DNA of 40,086 nt. It comes from Klebsiella pneumoniae (GTDB lineage Bacteria; Pseudomonadota; Gammaproteobacteria; Enterobacterales; Enterobacteriaceae). A model generated the notes under the pieces. That model was not told the origin of the DNA, did no database searches, and saw only the letters and a program-made list of their open reading frames with translations. Of this stretch, positions 19,906-27,566 are shown one piece after another. The stretch spans positions 1-40,086 of the forward strand of contig NZ_KN046820.1 in the NCBI RefSeq assembly GCF_000742135.1, in the 5' to 3' direction. Positions within the stretch are counted from its first letter, which is position 1. Every line of letters begins with the position of its first letter. Position numbers and translations under genes: made by a program.

Positions 19906-20559
19906 CTATTTTTTTCCATGCGCAGAGAACATTGCGACAGCACCTTTCACAATGACATCAATATTTTTAAAATAATGAGAAAGCATTTTTTTTAGTTCTT
20001 CTTCTGAATCACTAAAATTAGAAAAAATACCTTTTTTGTTATAAATTTGCAACAGTTTTAACGCAAAACTATTATGCCTTACCTTATCACCAAGTATGGT
20101 TGCTCCGTAAAGTATTCCACCTTTAGTTAAGGCGGCCTTCGCGTTTTTTATGATAATTCTTTTATCTTCCATTGTTCCTGGTAGACAATGGATGAGGTAA
20201 TACATTGATATGGAATCAAATTTTCCATGAAGTTCCTCTGGGTAAGATTCAAATACATCATGCCTAACTTTATAGTGTATTCTATCTTCCCCTACTCTTG
20301 CCGATGCAGCTTTCAAGCTAGCAGGGTTAAGATCCATGAGGGATATATTATAGTGAGCAGGGATTTTAGTGAGATAATAACCAGTACCAACGCCAATATC
20401 TAGGTGGTTAGGACTTAAGTTTTGTAAAAAATAAGGAATTAAAATATCCTTTGTTGAACAATTCCATGCGTAACTATTCGAAATGCAAAGCACCCACCAG
20501 TCATATAGTTTCAGAGTTAATGGAGTGTAGATCTTCGTCCCGTTATCAGTATTACTCAT
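19906..20559 (-). CDS. class I SAM-dependent methyltransferase
   Basis: This 217-residue protein has the SAM-binding motif HLDIGVGTGYY (about residues 52-62), the acidic end of strand 2 SLMDLNPAS, motif IV region DSISMYYLIHCLP and the post-motif segment LTKGGILYGATILG. The best start is the ATG at 20559, with ATAAGGTG upstream; a GTG nine bases earlier is possible. The methyl acceptor cannot be told; the fold is of the small-molecule type rather than a DNA or rRNA type with an obvious catalytic NPPY. It opens a very AT-rich island and is transcribed away from the regulator genes. No partner biosynthetic gene is seen. Confidence 0.8.
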   Translation of the reverse strand: MSNTDNGTKIYTPLTLKLYDWWVLCISNSYAWNCSTKDILIPYFLQNLSPNHLDIGVGTGYYLTKIPAHYNISLMDLNPASLKAASARVGEDRIHYKVRHDVFESYPEELHGKFDSISMYYLIHCLPGTMEDKRIIIKNAKAALTKGGILYGATILGDKVRHNSFALKLLQIYNKKGIFSNFSDSEEELKKMLSHYFKNIDVIVKGAVAMFSAHGKK

Positions 20560-21098
20560 TGATTGCACCTTATACAGTTATCATTAGAAATTAAATCAAA
20601 AAATGGGCCGGATATCAAGGAGAACAATATATCAGTTTACTTTGAGGGTATTTAGCCTGGAGCATGTGGTCGGATCAATCGCCAAATAACTCCCAAGCAC
20701 CAACTGTTACACTAGTGGTAATCTGAACATATTTTTCAGAAATCTAATTACCATGGTTATTATATAAACAAACAGCATTACCAAGCGAATTGTATTTTGT
20801 GAAAGTATTCATTTGATAAGAATTTTCAAATAAGTCCTAAACTCGCCCCTCCCCACACATCCTTAATCGTGAATAATTAAGCAAACTGACAACATAAAGG
20901 GGGGCGGGTTAAACAAAAAGATCAATTAATTGCAAACACGCAAAGACAAAAAAATGAATATTTACCGTGATTGATTGAATTTTTATTCATTAAAAATTGT
21001 AACCAACGACTTTCAAGAGAAATGATTCTCTGTTGTTTTTTTTTAATGCTTATAAAATAATCTTGGATGAATATTGATGGATCAAAGTTACTGTTTAT
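20560..21098. promoter_or_regulatory. AT-rich intergenic with a nested inverted repeat
   Basis: This stretch between two divergent genes has no frame of note. AACTCGCCCC at 20840-20849 pairs with GGGGCGGGTT at 20901-20910 (one mismatch), and inside lies CTTAAT/ATTAAG (20862-20881). The GC-rich arms stand out in a region of perhaps 30 per cent GC. It could be an operator, an RNA leader or a small RNA gene. Confidence 0.4.
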
Positions 21099-21731
21099 AT
21101 GGAAAAATATATTTACTTTATATGTAACAAAGATGTAAACATAGTGTTGACTGATGATTATTTTTTTTATTATGGCCTAAAGCAGTTAACTGGGCTACCT
21201 CTGTTTCATATTACATATGAAGGAGTAATTAATAAATCAATAGCAATTAAGCACAAAAGAAAAATAAGAGTATTGGTTGACAGCAGGATTTTTTATTCAG
21301 GGAAATGGGGAGGGTACAAAATGTTAAGGGGATCATTAAATATGATAAGCCAATGGATGTGGCTTGACGTTTCGGGGGGGGGGCGGTTTTATCCTAAAGG
21401 GTGTGATTATGACATCTATGTTAACATGCAGGGAAATGTAAAAAATAATATTGAAAAACTATATTTTGCATTCTTAAAGAAAAATGTTAGCCAAATTGTA
21501 AACCATTATCCACGGCTAACAAAAAAGGAACAAGCAGTGCTGCAATGCCTACTGAAAAATGGGGGCATTAATGAAATAAAAAGTCAACTAAAAATTGAAG
21601 AAAAAACGCTATCATGCTACCGAAGCAAAATAACAAGAAAATTTGGCTGCAAAAGGTACATAAGGTTTATGTATCTTTACAGCCTTAATAAAGAAATGGT
21701 TGATGAAAGATGGCTCATGCCAAGTATTTAG
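21099..21731 (+). CDS. LuxR-type regulator with a G10 tract
   Basis: This 210-residue protein has a LuxR/FixJ-type HTH at residues 140-195 (LTKKEQAVLQCLLKNGGINE, then KTLSCYRSKITRKFGC). The N-terminal domain (about 1-125) is not a canonical receiver: the expected phosphorylated Asp pocket is not evident, though VLVDSRIF sits at the usual strand 3 place. It resembles the second regulator at 22120. A run of ten G at 21374-21383 encodes Ser-Gly-Gly-Gly-Arg (residues 92-96); gain or loss of one G would end the protein before the HTH. Base composition is very AT-rich elsewhere, so the tract is conspicuous. Its target is unknown. Confidence 0.75.
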   Translation: MEKYIYFICNKDVNIVLTDDYFFYYGLKQLTGLPLFHITYEGVINKSIAIKHKRKIRVLVDSRIFYSGKWGGYKMLRGSLNMISQWMWLDVSGGGRFYPKGCDYDIYVNMQGNVKNNIEKLYFAFLKKNVSQIVNHYPRLTKKEQAVLQCLLKNGGINEIKSQLKIEEKTLSCYRSKITRKFGCKRYIRFMYLYSLNKEMVDERWLMPSI

Positions 21732-21752
21732 GTAAAAAAAAGGGGAGGGGAT

Positions 21753-21932
21753 GTGAAGGAACTCTTTTATTTATTCATTACTTTCTTTTTGTTTTTTTTG
21801 TCAGTTTATAATTTTTATTCTTATATTTCAGATAGAAGAAATATAAAAAGAATATTCCGCTCGTGTAGAAAGAATAGACGCAAAAAAAAAAATTCAAACT
21901 ATTATAGAACTATACTCACGTTCAATAAATGA
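21753..21932 (+). CDS. small membrane protein with basic tail
   Basis: A 59-codon frame starts with GTG behind a strong purine-rich site (AGGGGAGGGG), 21 bases after the first regulator gene. It encodes one transmembrane helix (LFYLFITFFLFFLSVYNFY, residues 4-22) and a very basic tail (RRNIKRIFRSCRKNRRKKK). An A11 run lies in the tail. The start is unusual, and an ATG overlapping it reads straight into a stop. No family is recognised. Its place between two paralogous regulators suggests co-expression. Confidence 0.45.
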   Translation: MKELFYLFITFFLFFLSVYNFYSYISDRRNIKRIFRSCRKNRRKKKNSNYYRTILTFNK

Positions 21933-22119
21933 TATCAGCGCGATATATAACTCATGCCAATTTTAGTTGGCAGATAAGTACGCATATTGCGCATATTGCA
22001 TGCACCATTTATGTATAAAACATCTATCAAATATGTCAAAGCATAGTGTCACTATACATTATAATGCATCTCCAGCAAATGAGAACATATAAAGAAAAAA
22101 GGATCAAGGTAAGAAAATA

Positions 22120-22671
22120 ATGAAATTGTGTGTCGTTACAAAAAATAATTATTTCTTTGCCGGCATGGAACATATTTTCTCAGAGGTTCAATGCTGTCTT
22201 TGTAGAATATCGAGTTATGATGTATATGCATGCACTCCTAATTCAAACGTAATCATTTTATTGGATGGTGTGAATCACAAAGTTTCGATAAAAGAGTATA
22301 GCTATCTAAAAAAAATAGGTTTACCTGTTTTTTTTATTCTGAACACAAACTGTAATGTTAATTCCACCCTCATCGGAATTAACATCATTAACGCACGCGA
22401 GGCTATCACTATTTTAAAAGATAGAATGATTTCTCTCTTTAATGGGGGGGAACAGCTTGATTATAAACCAATAAATTTGACAAAGAAGGAGTCTTTTATT
22501 CTTAGATTATATATAGATGGATTATCATTAACACAGATAAGTGAAAAAACAGCCATTAGAAAAAAAACACTTATAACTCACACACGAAATATTCTTAATA
22601 AGACCGGTATAAAACACCATAATCACCTTAATATTTTAAAAAACATCCTTGGCATACATTTGGCTCATTAA
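22120..22671 (+). CDS. LuxR-type regulator, paralogue with a G7 tract
   Basis: This 183-residue protein starts MKLCVVTKNNYFFAGMEHIF behind AGGTAAG. The HTH at residues 120-175 reads LTKKESFILRLYIDGLSLTQ and KTLITHTRNILNKTGI, shared in plan with the gene at 21099. The N-terminal part looks like a reduced receiver (VIILLDGV at strand 3, with an Asp at 49). A run of seven G (22444-22450) encodes the Gly-Gly linker before the HTH, so a one-base slip would remove DNA binding. It lies 72 bases before the broken EamA gene in the same direction and might control it. Confidence 0.75.
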   Translation: MKLCVVTKNNYFFAGMEHIFSEVQCCLCRISSYDVYACTPNSNVIILLDGVNHKVSIKEYSYLKKIGLPVFFILNTNCNVNSTLIGINIINAREAITILKDRMISLFNGGEQLDYKPINLTKKESFILRLYIDGLSLTQISEKTAIRKKTLITHTRNILNKTGIKHHNHLNILKNILGIHLAH

Positions 22672-22743
22672 GGATGGTATAACTTTTGGTTTCCACAGAT
22701 TTGTGCGTTTAAAATTACATACTTTATTAATGAAGGGGAATGA

Positions 22744-23383
22744 ATGCGTAGAATTACTATATTTATAATATTCCTGTTAGTTGCTGTAACTTGGGGAACC
22801 ACGTGGTTAGCTATGAAAATTGCTCTTGAAACTATCCCTCCAGTCTTTGCTACCGGGATGAGATTTTTATTTTCCGCTCCATTATTAATCATTATCGCAT
22901 GGGTAAAAAAATACCAATTTTGTTTCCTGTTGGCCAGCGTCTATTTCAACTTGCAATTAGTATGTTTTATTTTGCCATTCCTTTCTCGCTAATGATTTAT
23001 GGTGAGGTTTATGTAAACCCAGGACTTGCCGCTATTATATTTGCAAATATGCCGGTGGCTATTTTAATAGCATCATTTTTATTTTTGAATGAAAAAACAA
23101 ACTTAATACAGATTACTGGGCTAATTATCGCATTAGCTTCACTTTCGTTCATCCTCATCACGGAGGCGCGGGAAAGGACAGAAAGCCAGTGGACGGGAGT
23201 TATTGCCCTTTCTTCTGCAGTAATAATTCATGCCATAGTATATACTCAATGTAAAAAAAGATGCTGTAAAGTCTCTGTTATATCGTTTAATGCGTTACCG
23301 TGTTTTATAGCTGGGGTTATTCTTTCGCTGGTGGGGAGTATCTTTGAGAGGCCACAATTATCAGATTTATCTTTACACTCTAC
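22744..23383 (+). pseudogene. EamA/DMT-family transporter, frameshifted and truncated
   Basis: The protein would be a ten-helix inner-membrane permease of the drug/metabolite family. The N-terminus MRRITIFIIFLLVAVTWGTT with WLAMKIALETIPP is typical of EamA. At 22902-22909 a run of seven A breaks the frame; one more A would join it to IPILFPVGQRLFQLAISMFY and the following helices (NPGLAAIIFANMPVAILIAS). The second EamA repeat begins (VIALSSAVIIHAIVYTQCKK) and is cut at about 23383, where the end of iroB starts on the other strand. No functional transporter can form. The substrate is unknown. Confidence 0.85.
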
Positions 23384-24421
23384 ATCTTCAGAGGCGTCGC
23401 GAAGTGCGCGATTGTCGAGGAAAGCATTGATCATGTTGCTTGACAGGCCGCCGTCGCCGGGGATGATCCCGCAGCCACGCTCGACAACAACGCGGGCATT
23501 TACCGGGCGATCAGCACCCTGGCCGAAGACGATCTGTGGAATACCGGCGTGTAGCGCTGTCAGAGTATTGCCTGCGCCGCCATGATGAATGAAGCCATCT
23601 GCGCCGTTCAGGAAGGCCCCCATGGGTATCCAGTCGACCAGGCGGACATTTGACGGTAGCGAGCGTAGATCGGACCGCGCATTGGCCGAAAGATGCAGGA
23701 TAATCTCGGCATCGACTTCACTGGCGGAATCCATCACCCAGGTGATCAATTCAAGGCCGTCGACCATCGGTTTGACGGTGCCGAGACTCACCAGCAGACG
23801 TTTACGATCGGGCTTCCTCTCCCACCATGGTTCCCACACCGCGCCGCCGTTGTACGGGACGTACTGCATAGGAATAATGGGTTCGCCGTCGTTTTCAAGA
23901 ATGCTCATGCTCGGCGGTGCTACGTCGATCCAGGCCATATCGCGCGGTGCGGCCCCGACGCCGTGGCGATGATACGTGTCCGCAAGCGAACGCGTTACGC
24001 CTTTGATATGCCAGGGCGTATGGCCGAAGCCGACGGTTTGCATCACGACCGGGATATCGTATTTGGCCGCAATCAGCGGCCCGATGACTCCGAGCGGAGG
24101 GTAGATAATGAGATCGGGCCGCCAGTGTCCGGCGAACTCCACTAGGTGGTCGGCCATCTCTTCGCTGAAGAATGAGAAGTTTCCCATTTTGGTGCCGATG
24201 TGACTTTCTTTCCGCAGAGCTTCATGGCGGCAATAGCCAGCTTCGGAATCTAAGCCTGGTGCGGCATCAAACGCCACCAATCCCGCCTCTGCTGCTTTTT
24301 TGACGAATTTTCCTCCGCTGGCGATCAGCACTTCATGGCCGTTAACGCGAAACGCCTGTGCCAGAGATAGCACAGGATACAATAGCCCATAGAGAGGAGG
24401 ACCTATAAATAAAATACGCAT
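23384..24421 (-). pseudogene. iroB: iroB, salmochelin glucosyltransferase, 3' end replaced
   Basis: IroB C-glucosylates enterobactin to make salmochelin. The frame starts MRILFIGPPLYGLLYPVLSL at 24421 and follows IroB through SIGVIGPLIAAKYD, SMSILENDGEPIIPMQYVPY, the donor-binding segment FIHHGGAGNTLTALHAGIPQ and SSNMINAFLDNRALRDASED. It then leaves IroB after about residue 345: the final 46 codons (to 23246) are antisense EamA sequence. Native IroB is 371 residues, so about 25 are lost, but the nucleotide-sugar site is complete. iroC, iroD, iroE and iroN are absent, so salmochelin cannot be made or used from this locus. Activity of the fused 391-residue product is uncertain. Confidence 0.92.
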
Positions 24422-24436
24422 AAGAAAATCCCTCTT

Positions 24437-24754
24437 TTAACACTCCTGTATACTATGGCAGGAAACCAAAAAACACAGATGATAATGATTATCATTTGTG
24501 TTTTGATTTTGCAATGGTAATAGTTTTATTTGGGATGCAAGTGCCGTTGCCATCAATGCATTTGCCTCGATGACAGTTTTATCTGTGGTCAGGGGAATAG
24601 CGCTGGCAATACTTGCAAGCCGCTGTTCGGTATATGCAACAGCAGGACCACCTTTAGCATTCATAAAATGACGGACAGTATCGCTGCTAGCCCGTTTGAG
24701 TTGTTGCAGACTCTCGGCCAGCGAATGATTACAGTCTCTTTTTGACCACAACAA
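24437..24754 (-). CDS. ORF between ibrB and iroB, unrecognised
   Basis: A frame of 105 codons with only a TTG start covers the space between ibrB and iroB and overlaps the Fur box. The middle part, LASIASAIPLTTDKTVIEAN, looks protein-like, but the last 25 residues are translated promoter DNA. The frame is open upstream into the ibrB end. It is probably a remnant. Confidence 0.2.
   Translation of the reverse strand: MLWSKRDCNHSLAESLQQLKRASSDTVRHFMNAKGGPAVAYTEQRLASIASAIPLTTDKTVIEANALMATALASQIKLLPLQNQNTNDNHYHLCFLVSCHSIQEC
24481..24496 (-). promoter_or_regulatory. Fur box of iroB
   Basis: GATAATGATTATCATT is a nearly perfect Fur-binding palindrome, 60 bases upstream of the iroB start. Iron-loaded Fur would repress iroB. 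The control region is kept although the operon behind it is lost. Confidence 0.9.
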
Positions 24755-24770
24755 ACCATATTTAACAGAA

Positions 24771-25415
24771 TCAGCGAACCGTCCATGCCGGACTGAAATC
24801 CTCTTCCTGAAACAGTTCTGTCAGTCCGCTAATCTGTTTCAGCCTCAGCACTTCATCTTGCTCCATGCCCAACTCAGTGCCAATGCGTTGATCTGTCCAA
24901 CCCAGACGCGAAAGGTCTCTTACAATATCAGACATTGAGGTTATCTGGTGCTTCCCCCTGGCCCGGTTATGTCGAATGGTAGCAGCAATGCGTGCGGCCT
25001 GTCCCTTTCTCTCCGGATTAATACAGGCTACAGGCAGCCAGCCCTTCAGGCGTTTCCCTGTATCTGATTCCCTGCCCAGTAACTGACGATGAAAACCATC
25101 CACCACCAGATAATGGCTCTTATCTTCTGACACCACCACCGGTTGTGTGAAACCATCTTTCTCCAGTGACTGCTTCAGCAGTCTCTTCTCACCCGGAGCC
25201 ATGACATTGGGATTGTAATCGTTGGCCACCACCTCATCCGCTTTCACCCACAGCACACAGTCCACAGGCTCCTGTGCAAAAGGGCTGACCTCATGCAGCA
25301 CCCTGCGCAGATGATTAAGGGCTTGTATGGTTTCTTCTTCACTTCGTGCCTGACTGAAGTACTGACGAATAATGTTGCTCAGTACCTCCACCTCCGGTAT
25401 CACAGAATCCCCCAT
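24771..25415 (-). CDS. ibrB: IbrB-like ParB-domain protein
   Basis: IbrB was described in E. coli as one of two activators of immunoglobulin-binding (Eib) surface proteins. This 214-residue product has a ParB/sulfiredoxin-type domain at residues 54-125, with the segment ANDYNPNVMAPGE and the motif VDGFHRQLLG (105-114), then an HTH-like segment SMSDIVRDLSRLGWTDQRIG. Its start overlaps ibrA by 16 bases, so the two are coupled. The ParB-like domains of this class sit beside PAPS-reductase-like proteins in many mobile elements, and their biochemical reaction is not known to me. I see no eib gene in the window. Confidence 0.8.
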   Translation of the reverse strand: MGDSVIPEVEVLSNIIRQYFSQARSEEETIQALNHLRRVLHEVSPFAQEPVDCVLWVKADEVVANDYNPNVMAPGEKRLLKQSLEKDGFTQPVVVSEDKSHYLVVDGFHRQLLGRESDTGKRLKGWLPVACINPERKGQAARIAATIRHNRARGKHQITSMSDIVRDLSRLGWTDQRIGTELGMEQDEVLRLKQISGLTELFQEEDFSPAWTVR

Positions 25416-26632
25416 TCCTTTCTCCTTTCCTTCATACGCTGCAGATAACGTTCATAGTGCCGAGGTTTGTTCGGGCTGAAGGAGAGGGACCGGCACCAGA
25501 AATCATTCTTTATGAGAGTCTTACAGATTCGTCGCCAGGACGGGATATCCCTGCACCCCAAATCATTCTCCTGTTCATCCGGGATGTCATCCGGAAACCC
25601 CTTAGTCTGATACCAGCGCAGGTAGACAGCAATTTTGTTACGGTAATGTTCTGCCGTTCTTTCCGGCATCACATCCAGCAGGAACATCGCGTAACTGCGC
25701 CAGGTGTGATGAACCGGCTTTGTGATACGCTTACGCAGAGCAAAATAAGCACCGCTTTCATTGGCATAAAGAGCACCACTGGCAGCCCCGGACACCCGCT
25801 CACACATCCTAGCCCAGGTTTCCGGCTCCAGAACATGATAAAGCCACAGTCCTTTACGCTGTTCCGGGCCAAAAGGCTCACAGACACGCATGTCGCGTAA
25901 CGGCACACCTGCACGGTACATCAAATCATACAGAGGATTGTAGATGGCACGGGTTTTGGCGTTATATATCCAGATATCACGGGATTTCCAGTCATACAAC
26001 GGGTACATAGTGTAGTAAAAACCTTCAGGCGACGCCGTGGTCCAGGGTTTATCATCGGCATATCTCAGTTTACGCCGGGACACCAGTCCCATAAAGCGGT
26101 TAAGGGATTCATCCGCCCGGACACCAATCAGTATTGCCACTGCACACCGGTTTCCGGTAAACCAAGAAGAAAATGCCGGAACAAATTCTTCAAAGGTCAT
26201 GGCATACCGGTAAAAGGGAAAATATGCCATATCTGTAATGGCATATTCCGGTGGCTGACGAACCCACGCCACACCGGGTTCCCAGCATATCCACTCCGGC
26301 TGAAACTGAGAGACACCGTTTACCGTGGTCAGGGGAAGAGCCACCCAGTAAAAGGTGTCCGTCACATCCCGGTACATATCCCGCATCTTCTGAATATGTT
26401 CAATGGTGCACTGGTACTGGGCTTCCCAGTCAATGAACAGTACAGAGAAACGGCGTTTTCTCCTGCGGGCCACCTCTGCCACAAGATGGAGAAGCACAGT
26501 GGAATCCTTACCACCAGAAAAAGACAAACAGACAGAAGAGAATGTCTCAAACAACCACTCAATACGGCGAATGGCCGCGCACAGGACATTCTTACCCGTC
26601 AGGATTTTTTCCGCAGAAAAATCACTGTTCAT
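25400..26632 (-). CDS. ibrA: IbrA-like PAPS-reductase-family protein
   Basis: This 410-residue protein belongs to the adenine-nucleotide alpha-hydrolase/PAPS reductase superfamily with a DUF3440-type C-terminal part. The PP-loop LSFSGGKDSTVLLHLV (residues 36-51) would bind and adenylate with ATP. Further landmarks are FSVLFIDWEAQYQCTIEHIQ, a Trp-rich region WICWEPGVAWVRQPPEYA and RADESLNRFMGL. The usual reductase Cys of PAPS reductases is not obvious, so sulfate reduction is unlikely. The known role of IbrA is activation of eib genes together with IbrB. It overlaps the coiled-coil gene upstream by 11 bases and ibrB downstream by 16, so all three form one operon. Confidence 0.82.
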   Translation of the reverse strand: MNSDFSAEKILTGKNVLCAAIRRIEWLFETFSSVCLSFSGGKDSTVLLHLVAEVARRRKRRFSVLFIDWEAQYQCTIEHIQKMRDMYRDVTDTFYWVALPLTTVNGVSQFQPEWICWEPGVAWVRQPPEYAITDMAYFPFYRYAMTFEEFVPAFSSWFTGNRCAVAILIGVRADESLNRFMGLVSRRKLRYADDKPWTTASPEGFYYTMYPLYDWKSRDIWIYNAKTRAIYNPLYDLMYRAGVPLRDMRVCEPFGPEQRKGLWLYHVLEPETWARMCERVSGAASGALYANESGAYFALRKRITKPVHHTWRSYAMFLLDVMPERTAEHYRNKIAVYLRWYQTKGFPDDIPDEQENDLGCRDIPSWRRICKTLIKNDFWCRSLSFSPNKPRHYERYLQRMKERRKEWGIL

Positions 26633-26981
26633 TCCCCCTCCTCAGATAGCGCTGTATACCCCGGAAAACAGCAGAAATATATTCTCTGAACAGACTCAGA
26701 GAGTAACATTCTGATGTGATACAGTGGCAGATGTTCGCAGTATTTAGCTGGGTCTCAACCCGTTCAACCTCAAGACGCAGTTTTTCTATCTGGGCCCACA
26801 GATGTTCTACTTCCCGTGCATCTTCTTCGGGCTTTTCTTCGGCATGGGTCAGCACAGAGCGCAGAAAGGCCTCCGTCTCTTCAACCTGACTCAGTTTCTG
26901 GTCTTTCTGACGGAGGGCTTCACCCTGCTCAGAGAGCAGCCTTCCCAGCTCAGCGATGCGAATGAGGTATTTCTGACTCAT
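26622..26981 (-). CDS. coiled-coil protein, first gene of the ibr operon
   Basis: This 119-residue protein starts MSQKYLIRIAELGRLLSEQG. Residues 8-80 are heptad-like and very rich in Glu, Leu, Lys and Gln (LSQVEETEAFLRSVLTHAEE, HLWAQIEKLRLEVERVETQL), predicting a long coiled coil. The end (FRGIQRYLRRGNEQ) is basic. I do not recognise a family. It overlaps ibrA by 11 bases, so it belongs to the operon. The start ATG lies inside a perfect inverted repeat and has no clear ribosome site. Confidence 0.7.
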   Translation of the reverse strand: MSQKYLIRIAELGRLLSEQGEALRQKDQKLSQVEETEAFLRSVLTHAEEKPEEDAREVEHLWAQIEKLRLEVERVETQLNTANICHCITSECYSLSLFREYISAVFRGIQRYLRRGNEQ

Positions 26982-27008
26982 GACCGTTTTTATAATGCGG
27001 TCATGAGT
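26977..27008. promoter_or_regulatory. perfect inverted repeat over the ibr operon start
   Basis: ACTCATGACCG and CGGTCATGAGT are perfect 11-base arms around ten AT-rich bases. On the plus strand it is followed by six T and looks like a rho-independent terminator. On the minus strand it forms a leader hairpin that contains the start ATG of the coiled-coil gene and a four-codon mini-frame (ATG ACC GCA TTA TAA) ahead of it. Confidence 0.6.
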
Positions 27009-27200
27009 TTTTTACAACATTGTCAGTACATTAAGGTGGGGGATTTTCGGGGCCAGCTTATAGAGGTGCATTGTAGTGGATCACAAAATCAAGACACCTG
27101 CATAGCCTCTAGACTGGCCCCCTGAATCTCCAGACAACCAATATCACTTAAATAAGTGATAGTCTTAATACTAGTTTTTAGACTAGTCATTGGAGAACAG

Positions 27201-27566
27201 ATGATTGATGTCTTAGGGCCGGAGAAACGCAGACGGCGTACTACACAGGAAAAGATCGCTATCGTTCAGCAGAGCTTTGAACCGGGAATGACGGTCTCCC
27301 TTGTTGCCCGGCAACATGGTGTGGCAGCCAGCCAGCTATTTCTCTGGCGTAAGCAATACCAGGAGGGAAGTCTTACTGCTGTGGCTGCCGGAGAACAGGT
27401 CGTTCCTGCCTCTGAACTTGCTGCCGCCATGAAGCAGATTAAAGAACTCCAGCGCCTGCTCGGCAAAAAAACGATGGAAAATGAACTCCTTAAAGAAGCC
27501 GTTGAATATGGGCGAGCAAAAAAGTGGATAGCGCACGCGCCCTTATTGCCCGGGGATGGGGAGTAA
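27201..27566 (+). CDS. insC: IS2 OrfA (InsC)
   Basis: This 121-residue HTH and leucine-zipper protein binds the IS2 ends and, alone, represses IS2 expression. It starts [20 protein letters not shown] and ends LLPGDGE. OrfB overlaps it in the -1 frame, so frameshifting near the overlap makes the OrfAB transposase. The length equals that of the reference IS2 protein. Confidence 0.95.

Noticed and set aside
23246..23383. C-terminal 46 codons of the iroB frame as a new domain
   Set aside because: They are antisense eamA sequence joined by the deletion and show no fold-like pattern.
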